Below, piece by piece: positions 11,301-20,942 of a stretch of 30,617 nucleotides of DNA. A program made the translations under genes and the position numbers. Below the pieces are notes generated by a model that was given only the letters and a program-made list of their open reading frames with translations, was not told where the DNA came from and searched no databases. The stretch is taken from NCBI GenBank assembly GCA_019649035.1, contig BMAT01007851.1, positions 233,937 through 264,553 on the forward strand, given 5' to 3'. Origin of the DNA: Elysia marginata. Taxonomy: Eukaryota; Mollusca; Gastropoda; Plakobranchidae. Positions within the stretch are counted from its first letter, which is position 1, and every line of letters begins with the position of its first letter.

Positions 11301-12828
11301 ACTGCGTTTACACACAGTTAAGTTGAGTTATCTTTACTCCACTGTTGATTTTTGTTACTGAATCTATTCCGTTGATAGTTAGGCAACTAAAACAATAGTA
11401 ATGACACATGGTCAAATAAAATTGTATTAAATTTGGCTTTGACTCCCACTACGGCATGTCCTCTGTTTGCCTTGTCCGCCTTGTGCCAGTCTTTAGCGAC
11501 GAGATAGGCCAACCTCGAATCCTAGAACAAATTCAAATTAATCTGCTTAAACGTGTTGACCAGACTTAGCAGCGGCTCGACTAGAAACTGTTCGCGTAGC
11601 TATGCCACCCACGGCCTATCCATTCCCTGGCCACAAAAATCTGGGTAGGCTTATTGGACCACACAAATCAAGCGAATAAGGGCCAGTTCATCATGGGATT
11701 AGTTGCCGAGTCGAACCGACTTCTCCACTTGTCTTTGTTTATAAGCGGGAAGCATTTTTGACATTTTAGATAAAAAAAAAAGTTTTTTGAGGAAGTATCT
11801 AAAAATATCATAGACTCTTTTGGAAAATTTTCTAAAAAAAGAGGAAAAAAAACAACAACAAAAAAGAGATTGATTTTCTGGCCTTTTTTTCGTCGACAAA
11901 CTATATTGTTTCGTTCCATTCATAAATACGTCTCGTTGTGTTTAAGCATTGAGTAAAACTATTTTGCTGCTATTTTGTGTTATGTTATATAAGGGATAAA
12001 GAAAGATAGAAGAAAGAGATAGAGAGAGAGATTTAAAAAATCTGCGGTTCGAAAATGAAGAATGAATCAAAACGTTGGTATTTATGCATTCTTTAAAATA
12101 GCATTAGTGAAGAGGAAGAAGAAATCGTATAATGTGTAACCGCATTTTCTAAAAAAAACCTAAATTCCATCCCTAGTCTGCATGTAGGAGACAGCCCCAT
12201 CCTCCCTTGGAGAAACTCCTCTTGGAGCGAATAGCTCTGGCAACGGACCAGGGAAAAGTCTTTCCACGAGATCACTCACTAGCAAACATTGTCTCACCAC
12301 TCTGTTCGGGAAAATCCGATTTCTTAAAATTAATTAAGGCTTCCTTGTCCGTGAGCTAAAGATCACTGGATCTAAGAAGAGTAATGTTAGCCTATCTTGG
12401 AGACACCTGGGACATCTCTGATTCTGGACAATTTGAGGAAGAACTTTAAAATGAGGGGATGATAGGAAAGGCTTACAATGTAAGGCAGATTTGGGGGCTC
12501 TGGGGAGGATAGGGCGGTGGTCTTACTTAAGAAAAAGAATCTGAGTGTAAAGCCATTGTGAGTGATAATAGTGAATGTGTCTCATAGAAAGAGCAGCATA
12601 CATAACAAAAGAGACAGAGCTTGAAGAAATGAACAAATACATTTAGAACGCAGCAAAAAGAGAAACGTAATTTTCGGAATAAGACATGGAAAGTTGATTC
12701 TGAGAACGGAGAAATTAATAATACAAGTAAATCTCACACTTAATGCATGGTTTGTACACCAAGGGCGGTGTCGTCTTGTTAGTTGCTGTTACTGCGCCAT
12801 TTTTAGTCTGATATCTAGCTGCTTCCGT

Positions 12829-12830
<2 letters not shown>
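8391..12830. other. non-coding sequence with scattered simple repeats
   Basis: No exon is supported. Visible items are a GAA run (about 8925-8945), a TTA-rich tract (about 8983-9062), a C-run near 9720, ATCTAGATCTAGATCT-like sequence near 9787, a 14-base duplication (AGTGCTGTGCCAAT near 9520 and 9586) and a somewhat GC-richer stretch at about 11450-11650. None of these is recognisable as a named family. Confidence 0.55.
8983..9062 (+). repeat. (TTA)n/(TAG)n-type trinucleotide tract
   Basis: Irregular ATT, AGT and ATC triplets run for about 80 bases. The serine/isoleucine/leucine open frame across it is a by-product. Confidence 0.85.
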
Positions 12831-12873
<43 letters not shown>

Positions 12874-13073
12874 TCTCTTTGCCTGTCTGCCCCTCTCCTC
12901 TCTCTCTTCTTCTTCTCTCTCTCCTTCTCTCTATCTGTCTATCCATCTATCTATCTCTATTTCTTTACTCTCTCTTTTCTTTTTCTCTCGCTCCATTACC
13001 CCCCAAACTCTTTCTTTCGCCAATCTTTCTCTCATTGTCTCGATCTCTCTCTTCTTCCTCTCCACTCTTTCTC

Positions 13074-13144
<71 letters not shown>

Positions 13145-13152
13145 TTCTCTCT
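12831..13152 (+). repeat. long (CT)n/(GTCT)n pyrimidine-rich tract
   Basis: More than 300 bases of CT-rich sequence contain pure (CT)n at both ends and a (GTCT)n block at about 13075-13104. It yields serine/leucine strings on one strand and Arg/Glu strings on the other. These are not genes. Confidence 0.95.
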
Positions 13153-14423
13153 CCTGCCTGGCTTCCCGGAGAGAAACTGCGTGAGTGGCCTGTGAACAAA
13201 TTATCGTGTCTCCGTCTGACATTTGCTTTCGCCAGACTTTGACTAAACGTCTTACTATTAAGCTTGACATTTTCCAGCTTCAAATCCTAGCTTGCCTTTC
13301 TAACGTCTAGTCTACCCTTGGTCGGATAATAGCTGCGAAAATCTAACCTTTAATGGTCGTATTTCTTTTGGAGAAAAAAATGGGATAAGGAGACCAAAGA
13401 GAGAGAAGGACAGAGCGGAAGCAATTATAGGGTTTATACATCTTAATGGGTTTTTATGTTGTATAGTAAATGTAACTTTGCAAAGATTAATTTGCAATCC
13501 TTCTTCGCATTCACACCCCCGACAAGTTTAGTGTAAGCGTTTAAAGTGGCCAAATAAATCAGTAATTTTTAATTTTTCTCCTTGTTGGCATCATCTGAAA
13601 GCATACAAACCATCTGAAAGCATACAAACCAACTGAGAGCATACAAACGGGACTTTTAGCTCTTCAATGAAGTAACTAATCTGTAATCCTTCTCTTTATA
13701 CGCATTCTCTGAAATTGCAGTATTCAAAGAAGGTCTTACAGTACTCAAGCAATATGTACACTTTTTTGCGTTCAAGTATCCCATGGAAGCACAGAGGAAA
13801 AAAGTATCCGAAGATGTAACTACATGTATTTTGCAAATTTTTAATAATTACTTCCAATTGTTACGACAAAGCACATATACTTGGTAGAGGGGAGCCCCTG
13901 TATCATGGTGAGAGTAATGTTGTCCTTGCTACCCTAGACACCGTTAAATTCTAGGTACTGTATCTTGTCACTAGAACGCCATCTGCAGCAACACTAAACT
14001 GGGAAGATAATGGTCACTTATCAACGAGTCCCACGACCGTTCGTGTTTTTCTGTGATGGGTACGGCGTAAACCCCAGAATGTTGCAACCTGCTCATGTTT
14101 TTACGCTAAGAGCACTTGCTTGCACTGGAATGAAGCAAACAACTTGGATAAATTTAGATAAGTGTATGGTATTCTCATCATCAGCGCCAACATTATCACC
14201 ATGACCACTCACGCAAATACACTTTCTCTTTATCTGTCTATTTTTCTATCCGTCTGTCTATCTATCTATCTGTCTATATTTCTCTCTCATTCTGTCTAAT
14301 TTCATCCCCTCTCTCCCTCTTTCTTTCGGGTACTGACAATTTCTCTGCCTAAATGTCAAGGTACTTTTCTACTTTGGCCCCATTTCTTTTTCTGCTACTA
14401 ATAAGCGTTAAATTAACTTTTGC
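13153..14423. other. non-coding sequence up to the gap
   Basis: No exon was recognised. The stretch holds a 19-bp triplication and, at about 14225-14330, a (CTAT/CTGT) pyrimidine tract leading to the gap. Confidence 0.5.
13592..13648 (+). repeat. tandem triplication of a 19-bp unit
   Basis: CATCTGAAAGCATACAAAC occurs twice exactly, at 13592 and 13611. A third copy at 13630 differs at two positions. Confidence 0.97.
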
Positions 14424-15398
14424 NNNNNNNNNNNNNNNNNNNNNNNNNNNNNNNNNNNNNNNNNNNNNNNNNNNNNNNNNNNNNNNNNNNNNNNNNNNNN
14501 NNNNNNNNNNNNNNNNNNNNNNNNNNNNNNNNNNNNNNNNNNNNNNNNNNNNNNNNNNNNNNNNNNNNNNNNNNNNNNNNNNNNNNNNNNNNNNNNNNNN
14601 NNNNNNNNNNNNNNNNNNNNNNNNNNNNNNNNNNNNNNNNNNNNNNNNNNNNNNNNNNNNNNNNNNNNNNNNNNNNNNNNNNNNNNNNNNNNNNNNNNNN
14701 NNNNNNNNNNNNNNNNNNNNNNNNNNNNNNNNNNNNNNNNNNNNNNNNNNNNNNNNNNNNNNNNNNNNNNNNNNNNNNNNNNNNNNNNNNNNNNNNNNNN
14801 NNNNNNNNNNNNNNNNNNNNNNNNNNNNNNNNNNNNNNNNNNNNNNNNNNNNNNNNNNNNNNNNNNNNNNNNNNNNNNNNNNNNNNNNNNNNNNNNNNNN
14901 NNNNNNNNNNNNNNNNNNNNNNNNNNNNNNNNNNNNNNNNNNNNNNNNNNNNNNNNNNNNNNNNNNNNNNNNNNNNNNNNNNNNNNNNNNNNNNNNNNNN
15001 NNNNNNNNNNNNNNNNNNNNNNNNNNNNNNNNNNNNNNNNNNNNNNNNNNNNNNNNNNNNNNNNNNNNNNNNNNNNNNNNNNNNNNNNNNNNNNNNNNNN
15101 NNNNNNNNNNNNNNNNNNNNNNNNNNNNNNNNNNNNNNNNNNNNNNNNNNNNNNNNNNNNNNNNNNNNNNNNNNNNNNNNNNNNNNNNNNNNNNNNNNNN
15201 NNNNNNNNNNNNNNNNNNNNNNNNNNNNNNNNNNNNNNNNNNNNNNNNNNNNNNNNNNNNNNNNNNNNNNNNNNNNNNNNNNNNNNNNNNNNNNNNNNNN
15301 NNNNNNNNNNNNNNNNNNNNNNNNNNNNNNNNNNNNNNNNNNNNNNNNNNNNNNNNNNNNNNNNNNNNNNNNNNNNNNNNNNNNNNNNNNNNNNNNNN
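14424..15398. other. assembly gap (975 Ns)
   Basis: The run of undetermined bases is bordered on the left by pyrimidine-rich simple sequence, a usual cause of assembly breaks. The 975-base length is not a round number and so may be an estimate. Reading frames across it are meaningless. The missing exon for the first half of the homeodomain could lie here. Confidence 0.99.
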
Positions 15399-16420
15399 TC
15401 ACATTCACACGTACACAAAACGCTTTGAAACAACACGGAAATTCCCGACCAGCAATGACTCATAAAATTTTGATATATTTCTTTGGAGAGAGTTTTGCTC
15501 TGTGGCTATTAAGTTAGACCCGGCACAGCACCAAGACACAGTCTTCCGCCGCCCGATAATTGCTGGAAAAATTACGGTAATTTAGCAAATGTCTGCACTC
15601 ACCAACAAGTTTCGTTGCCTGCAATCTTGTAGGCCTACACTGGAGAGGGGTCACATTCTCTTGTAAGATTTAGACGGTCTGAACTTATGAACATCGCTTC
15701 TATTGTTTCTAATGTGTTTTAATAATCAGCTCTATATATCACATGACAGTTTCAAGACAGGGCTATGTTATTATGTTACAAGTTTTTTTTAATGTGGGTA
15801 TGCGTATGTGTGCTCGGTCATATATTGCAGTTTTTTTTGGTTTTTTTTTTTTTGAAAGATTCGCCAAGTACTTCGCAAGAACCAAGAGAACAAAGGCATT
15901 TAATAAGAAAGGAGTTTCTTATTATCCGCACTACATTGGTCCTATGGTAGTAATGTTTTGCTCACAACAGTAAGATATTCGATCTAGACTTGAGTTTTCT
16001 GACGAAAATACTCTTCTAAAAGCGTTTGCATAAATTATAAGGTACCCCTGCCATTTTGAGCATAGTGTTATTCGTCTAATAAAATCTTAGATGTTGAGAA
16101 GCAACTGTGAAAGAGTGATAACTAAAATAATATTGAATATGAGGAGCAAACAGAAATCGAAGAAAAGCATGATAATTTGTCCATAATAAAAAAAACACTT
16201 TGATCAGAAACAGTTTAACATAAAGGCTGGACCCCAGGATAAATGTGTCAACAGGAGGGGGACAAGGTATTCCGCGGGGACAACCATGCCCTACTAGGCT
16301 ACAAAGTCCGTGGAATCCCTTCGCCTGGTTGTTGTGACATTGTTCTCAACTGGTGAAGACCTCTTGGAAATGTCAGGCGTTGGTTTCCCACAACTCAGGA
16401 TCTGTCCCTCAGGAATATCT

Positions 16421-16580
16421 ATACTCTCTCTCTCTCTTTTTTTTTCTCTTTCTCTCTATGTCTCTCTCTCTCGCTTGCTCTCTCTCTCTCTGTCTTTGTT
16501 TCTCTCTCCCTCCTCCATCTCTTGCCCCATTTCTCTCTATCTACTCTCTCTTCACCTTTCTTTCTTTGTCACTCTTTCTC
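16421..16580 (+). repeat. pyrimidine-rich (CT)n tract
   Basis: An interrupted CT tract of about 160 bases. It could pair with the (GA)n tract at 16793-16857. Confidence 0.9.
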
Positions 16581-16792
16581 TCAATGAAAAATAAATGAAA
16601 AGAAAGACCAGTCCTTAAATGTCATTAGATGCAGCATCAATTTTCAGGGAGTTACTATAGAAATTTCGCCTTGGCTTTAAGGGGACAGGAGAAAATAATG
16701 AGCTTAGATGGCTCTAGTGTTACATAGACTCGTGCGCTTTAGACAAATAGCTGTTGTAAATCTGCTGTACTTTTTCTAAAGAAAAATGTGTA

Positions 16793-16857
16793 AGAGAGAG
16801 AGAGGGGCAGACAGAGCGAGAGAGAGAGAGAGAGAGAGTGAGAGAGAGAGAGAGAGA
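16793..16857 (+). repeat. (GA)n microsatellite
   Basis: A GA tract with a few interruptions. It is the first of the GA-type tracts that dominate the right half of the window. Confidence 0.93.
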
Positions 16858-17347
16858 AGGACAGGGCATGAAATGGCACAGGGGAAATAAGTGTTGGGGT
16901 AATTATTATGAAAGGAATACGAAAAAAATGAGTTATTAGGAATGAAATGAAAAAAAAATAACGCATTCTTCAAAAACTGTATGTTCATTGACAAGAGGTT
17001 GGAATTTCGCTGTTTACTTTAAGAAAATGATGCAAAAGTGTTTTCTTCGTGTATGCATGGAATGTATCGCGCAAGTTAAGGGAATTCAAACAATGGAAAG
17101 TTTACTTAGCAACCACAGAGTGACCTCATCACATAGCTAGGTAAACTCTATCCAGGATTATAGTCGAATCGCAAGCCATTGCCGGTGATCAAATAGCGAA
17201 ATACGTGTTACTCTTGAGCTATGTAGTCCTGGCAATCATAAGAAGTATGAACAAATCTCGATGCCAAAACAAAGTACCGGTACCAATTCATGTGAAGCTT
17301 CATGTCTTGCAGATACCGTATGCAAGAGCAAGTCCTTTATATTGTCG

Positions 17348-17380
17348 TTGTTTTGTTTGTTTGTTTGTTTGTTTGTTTTG
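17348..17380 (+). repeat. (TTTG)n microsatellite
   Basis: About seven TTTG/GTTT units occur in a row. Confidence 0.95.
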
Positions 17381-18739
17381 ATACATTTGCGCCTGGGAAG
17401 TTATTCTATATAATATGTTCCTTATAAAAAGCACAATAGAGTTATTTATCTTGGAGAATATATTAGTGCGAGAACTCTAAAAAAATAGCAGATCCCCCGG
17501 CTTAAGTTGAATCTTGCTTGCTAGAAGCATAAAGTACGGAGTGTTAAGACCACTGATCCTAGACGTTAGACCTGAGAATATGGAGACCCTGGTGAATGTC
17601 TGGATGGTGAGTAAGAGCGGGCAGGGACAGTGCAGTGAGAAACAAAGCCGATTAGTGCTGGGGAGAAATTAGCCTCATAAAAACCCCTGACATTTCAGTT
17701 CGACCCTCAAAATTAGCGCATAAGCTGCTCGTATCTGGATTCTACTTGGAGGCTAGCTTTAGCAAACTTTCTCTGTAGTCTTCTCTGATCGTTTATGCTA
17801 GTCGTGCTCTGGGTGTTTTATTGTCTCTTTCGCGTTCTATTGAGGTCCATTTTGTACTCGTGTACGTGTAATTTGCTAGAACATGTCTCTACCTATCTGT
17901 CCGTTTTAGTACCCCTTGAACTCTCATTTCTCTTGCTATTATCTTTAAACGCTGTTTGTTCAAAGGAATCATCAGTCTGCAATAAGTTATAAGTATCATC
18001 CACAGTTGTAAGCTGGCCCAAACTTTTGTCTTCCCCTGCAATTGCTAGAGTGGACGAGAAAACCCCAGAATTATGTCCTAAGTTCTTTTTCACACGAAGT
18101 GTAGGGGCCTATCCCCTTCGGAAAACTCCAAACCGTCTCTGGCCCGAAGACTTAAGAACAAAATTTGTCCTCATCATATTCCGTACTTTGACGTTCCATA
18201 CATGCGCCGTGTGGAAGCAAAAGAAGAAACAGATCACAGGTCCAGTGTCAGTCCTGAGTCTTCCGCATGATTTCCGCGTCGTGTGAAAAGAGCTTTACAA
18301 ATTTACACTACAGCATCTCATGGAGTAAATCACAGAGGTTCATTAAAAATAGGCATGGGCTAGAGTTGTTAGTCAGAGATACCCCTTTGGCTTGGATTTT
18401 TCCAGACAAGGAAAGAAAATGTTGAATATGTACTGCATAGAATTTGTAAATAGAATCCAAGCCGAGATGAAGCGGGAATGAGGAAGCAATCGATTGAGCC
18501 AGCGCCACGATCAGCGGCTGAGTGCTAGTAAGGCTCGGAGATTTGTTTCGTTGTTTCGTGCCAAGAGACATTTTGAAAAGACGTCAACAAGAGAAGATAA
18601 CTCTTACTTCGTCATCCTTTTATTCAGCAATATCAAAGATAACAGACATGCCTTGTGTTCCAAGGCTAGACATCTTGTATTTGGTGTCCACTTGTACTTT
18701 CATGTCTATGTGTGTCCATGGTAGTTCTTTAAAGAGGTG

Positions 18740-18915
18740 GATGCCCATCTAGGCTTGGTCCATGTTTATAGAAAAAGCTTGATATGAATTTAGACGACAA
18801 AATTGTCGTCTAAATTCATATCAAGCTTTTTCTATAAACATGTACCAAGCCTAGATGGGCATCGTACATGTTTATAGAAAAAGCTTGATATGAATTTAGA
18901 CGACAATTTGTCGTC
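18740..18915. repeat. array of alternating inverted copies (A, A', A, partial a') in the intron before the homeodomain exon
   Basis: Positions 18740-18800 and 18803-18863 are inverted copies of 61 bases with one mismatch (C at 18760 against T at 18843), separated only by AA. Positions 18864-18906 then repeat 43 bases in the original orientation and are the perfect reverse complement of 18803-18845, with an 18-base loop. An 8-base inverted remnant, TTGTCGTC, closes the array at 18908-18915 after a one-base spacer. The third copy shares the A of the second copy's complement, so it was copied from the second copy and not from the first. No terminal motif of a known transposon family is evident. 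It lies about 230 bases before exon A, so the pre-mRNA could fold into a long duplex. A chimeric-assembly artefact is the main alternative. Confidence 0.95.
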
Positions 18916-18970
18916 TTTTTTCTAAGGAAATGTTCAACTCACAGATATTTGTGCATGCTTTGATTCTTCA

Positions 18971-19045
18971 AGTGGTATAAAATAATGGTTGTGAATTGAG
19001 AAAGCCATAACATTTCAGTGAGAGGTTCGAATCCCAAATGACGCA
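18971..19045 (+). mobile_element. possible tRNA-derived SINE head fragment just before the homeodomain exon
   Basis: A clean polymerase III B-box (GGTTCGAATCC, 19024-19034) lies about 45 bases after an A-box-like stretch (around 18971-18988), the spacing found in tRNA-derived SINE heads. The A-box is degenerate and no tail or target duplication is visible. It sits only about 110 bases upstream of exon A. Confidence 0.35.
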
Positions 19046-19142
19046 AATACTACTTGGCTATTTCCACAACAAGCCCAAATTTCCCCACTGCTAATTACTC
19101 TGGTTTTTTGTCTAATTCTGTGATTTTATGGTGTTTCCTCAG

Positions 19143-19287
19143 GGAATTCTTCTACATCCAGATGGAGAAGTATGCCCGCCAGGCCCTCGCTGAAGGAGTG
19201 AAGAGCGATGAGGAACTTATCGTCACTGTCGACTCGGAGCTCTTCAGACACCTCAACCTGCACTACAATCGGAACAACCAAATCGAG
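19143..19287 (+). CDS. pros: prospero/PROX1 homologue, penultimate exon (end of homeodomain, first half of Prospero domain)
   Basis: This 145-base exon reads (R)EFFYIQMEKYARQAL and continues through EGVKSDEEL, VDSELFRHLNLHYNRNN and QIE, 48 full codons. It matches the invariant C-terminal homeo-Prospero region of the prospero/PROX family (vertebrate PROX1 has REFYYIQMEKYARQA and LNMHYNKAN here). The family are nuclear DNA-binding transcription factors that drive cell-cycle exit and differentiation of neural, lens and endodermal cells. The exon begins after TTTCCTCAG (AG at 19141-19142) in phase 2, so the intron splits the arginine codon aligned with homeodomain position 53. It ends GAG|GTGAGA at 19287/19288 in phase 0. 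The DNA-contacting WFSN part of helix 3 must lie on an upstream exon that I cannot find here. The family call is very secure; the exact start rests on the acceptor and on homology. Confidence 0.96.
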
Positions 19288-20134
19288 GTGAGAGATCAAA
19301 GGTCATGCAGCTTTACAGGGCCGAGGTTTCACGGTTAACGAGGCCAGTCAAGGCTTTGTTTAGAGAGTTCAAAATGAATGAGCGCTTTCCATGGTGCTAT
19401 GATGATGATGGAAACTTTTGACAAATACCTTAAAACACAGGGTATTTTTTTAGAATCCCAGTGAATTGTTATCACAGCTAGACTTATCCCCTTGAAAAAA
19501 AATTTGCATAAAGGAAATTTTAATTATTATAAAACTCATTAAGACTTTTTTGGTGAGTGCCGCAGCAATAACTAGAAAAATAAAAAGAAAGCGATTTGAA
19601 CAACAAAAAGTCACGTGATAACATTAATTCAAGATTCTAGAGAGAGAAAAGACTGGCCACGCAGGTTTCAGCTACAGATCGATCTTAATGAGGCTTTAAT
19701 AATTTCCAATTCATTTCTTTAGAGGCGTAAGATAAAAGATAAAACCAGTTTTAAAGGTTGCAATGGGCTTTTATCTCATATAGCTAAATGACATTTGCAA
19801 AGGATGTTGCAAGCAAACACTTTAAAAGGGACTTGTTTAGATCGACATCTAAGCTTTCCTACTCGGGTATTTGATCTCGATAATTTAACAATTTGTAAAG
19901 GTTAAAGCTGCCTCGCTCGGAATGCTTCAAGTCGCAATGACGCCACCCCACGTCTCGCTGGCCGCTTTATCTTGTCAGAGCTTGAGGTGCGTCACTTTGC
20001 TGATGAATTAGATGATATGATTGGAATCTCTGAGGGAATACAACAAAACAGATAACGAGAGCGTAATGGCTGAAGTGATTATTGCTGGATTGAGAAGATT
20101 TGAAACTGCATTGAAGAGGAAAGAATGGAACTGT

Positions 20135-20153
20135 GGGGTGGGGCGGGGGGAGG
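20135..20153 (+). promoter_or_regulatory. G-rich run, possible G-quadruplex
   Basis: GGGGTGGGGCGGGGGGAGG provides closely spaced G tracts on the sense strand of the intron. Whether it folds is inference. Confidence 0.45.
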
Positions 20154-20445
20154 TGAATTTTGAGAAGGAAAGAAAAAGAAAAGAGTGAAATAGAAGGGCA
20201 GAGAAAGGCACGCACACAGGAAAAGATATACGGAGGGGGTGTGTGTAAAAATATTGATGAAAAAGATACATCTCATACAAAGGATGCACCTCAGAAAAGA
20301 CATTATTACTGGAGCAGCGGGGAGGCTATCCCTAATGTGGGGATATTTCGGTGACATTTGGTGCAAACAGCAGCCTGCGTGTGGGAATGGGTAGGAGTAT
20401 TACGAAAAAAGAGTATTGTACCAGGGTATGGAGAATGCTACGGTA

Positions 20446-20464
20446 GGGGAGGGGTGGGGGGGGG
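20446..20464 (+). promoter_or_regulatory. G-quadruplex motif
   Basis: The pattern is four Gs, A, four Gs, T, then nine Gs. This satisfies the four-tract rule with one-base loops, on the sense strand of the last intron. Confidence 0.6.
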
Positions 20465-20560
20465 AGTTGGAACAGAATGGATAATGAGTGTCAAGGGGTA
20501 CATGAGGCAAAAAGCTCAACAGCTTCTCCCACTGGCATCGTCCGCTATTGTGTTGCTGAG

Positions 20561-20646
20561 AGAGAAAGAGAGAGACAGAGACACACAGAGAGAGAGAGAG
20601 ACAGAGAGACAGAGAGAGACAGAGAGAGAGAGGCAGAGAGAGAGAG
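20561..20646 (+). repeat. GA-rich (GAGACA)n tract
   Basis: GAGAGA mixed with CAGAGA and ACACAG units. The Arg/Glu-rich open frame across it is not a gene. Confidence 0.9.
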
Positions 20647-20898
20647 CGGTGGCGCTCAGGTTGAACTGCTCACCCAAGGGAGACCACTCAGTTTCGCTGC
20701 CTCGTCTGTGTGTCCGTCAACTTCTGATTAGATCTGCCAGCAAAGGAAATTAAAGCCTGATGTTTTTTTCCGAGGGATTTATGATTATCTAGAGGGGGAA
20801 ATGATTTGCTTGTTTTCAGAAGATCAATCGTATATACGTATTGTCTTACAGAGTTATCTAAGTTTACATAGTTCTTCTTTTTTCACTTGGTAGGCCTT

Positions 20899-20942
20899 TA
20901 ATGGTATTGCACCCCTCCTTTTTAGGGAGGCTTATACCATTA
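20899..20942. repeat. imperfect 44-base hairpin
   Basis: Arms TAATGGTAT and ATACCATTA (9 bp) enclose a second stem, CCTCC/GGAGG, with the seven-base loop TTTTTAG. It lies in the last intron. Whether it is a structural RNA element or a small foldback repeat cannot be told. Confidence 0.75.

Larger units (their letters stand above)
15399..18739. other. intron sequence upstream of the homeodomain exon
   Basis: It continues the intron that ends at 19142. It contains a short hairpin (15569-15583, AAATTAC-G-GTAATTT), a TAGGCCTA palindrome near 15631, CT and GA microsatellites and a (TTTG)n run (about 17348-17380). I looked for a sequence encoding the first half of a Prospero homeodomain (LMFFY, RYPSS, KWFSNF) and did not find one. 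Confidence 0.6.

Noticed and set aside
12694-13283. Leucine/serine-rich and arginine/glutamate-rich open frames up to 182 residues
   Set aside because: They are translations of (CT)n and (GTCT)n simple repeats. The same applies to the frames at 2705-3034, 3715-4090, 4741-4995, 5454-5722, 16310-16598, 16739-16994 and 20358-20753.
14353-15517. Long open frames of 331-370 residues on both strands
   Set aside because: They consist almost wholly of undetermined bases in the assembly gap.
18026-18286. 86-residue open frame upstream of the homeodomain exon as a candidate prospero exon
   Set aside because: None of the family blocks (LMFFY, RYPSS, KWFSNF) is present, and no matching splice sites were seen.
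18740-18906. The inverted-copy array as a microRNA precursor
   Set aside because: The arms are almost perfectly complementary over 61 bases with a two-base loop, which fits a recent inverted duplication better than a microRNA hairpin.
19054-19142. Start of exon A extended upstream to the ATG at 19054
   Set aside because: The upstream residues do not match the family, whereas alignment begins exactly at the AG acceptor at 19141-19142.
19100-19142. U12-type acceptor for the homeodomain intron, as in the Drosophila twintron
   Set aside because: No TCCTTAAC-type branch sequence lies in the last 40 bases. A TCTAAT-like U2 branch and a pyrimidine-rich end are present.
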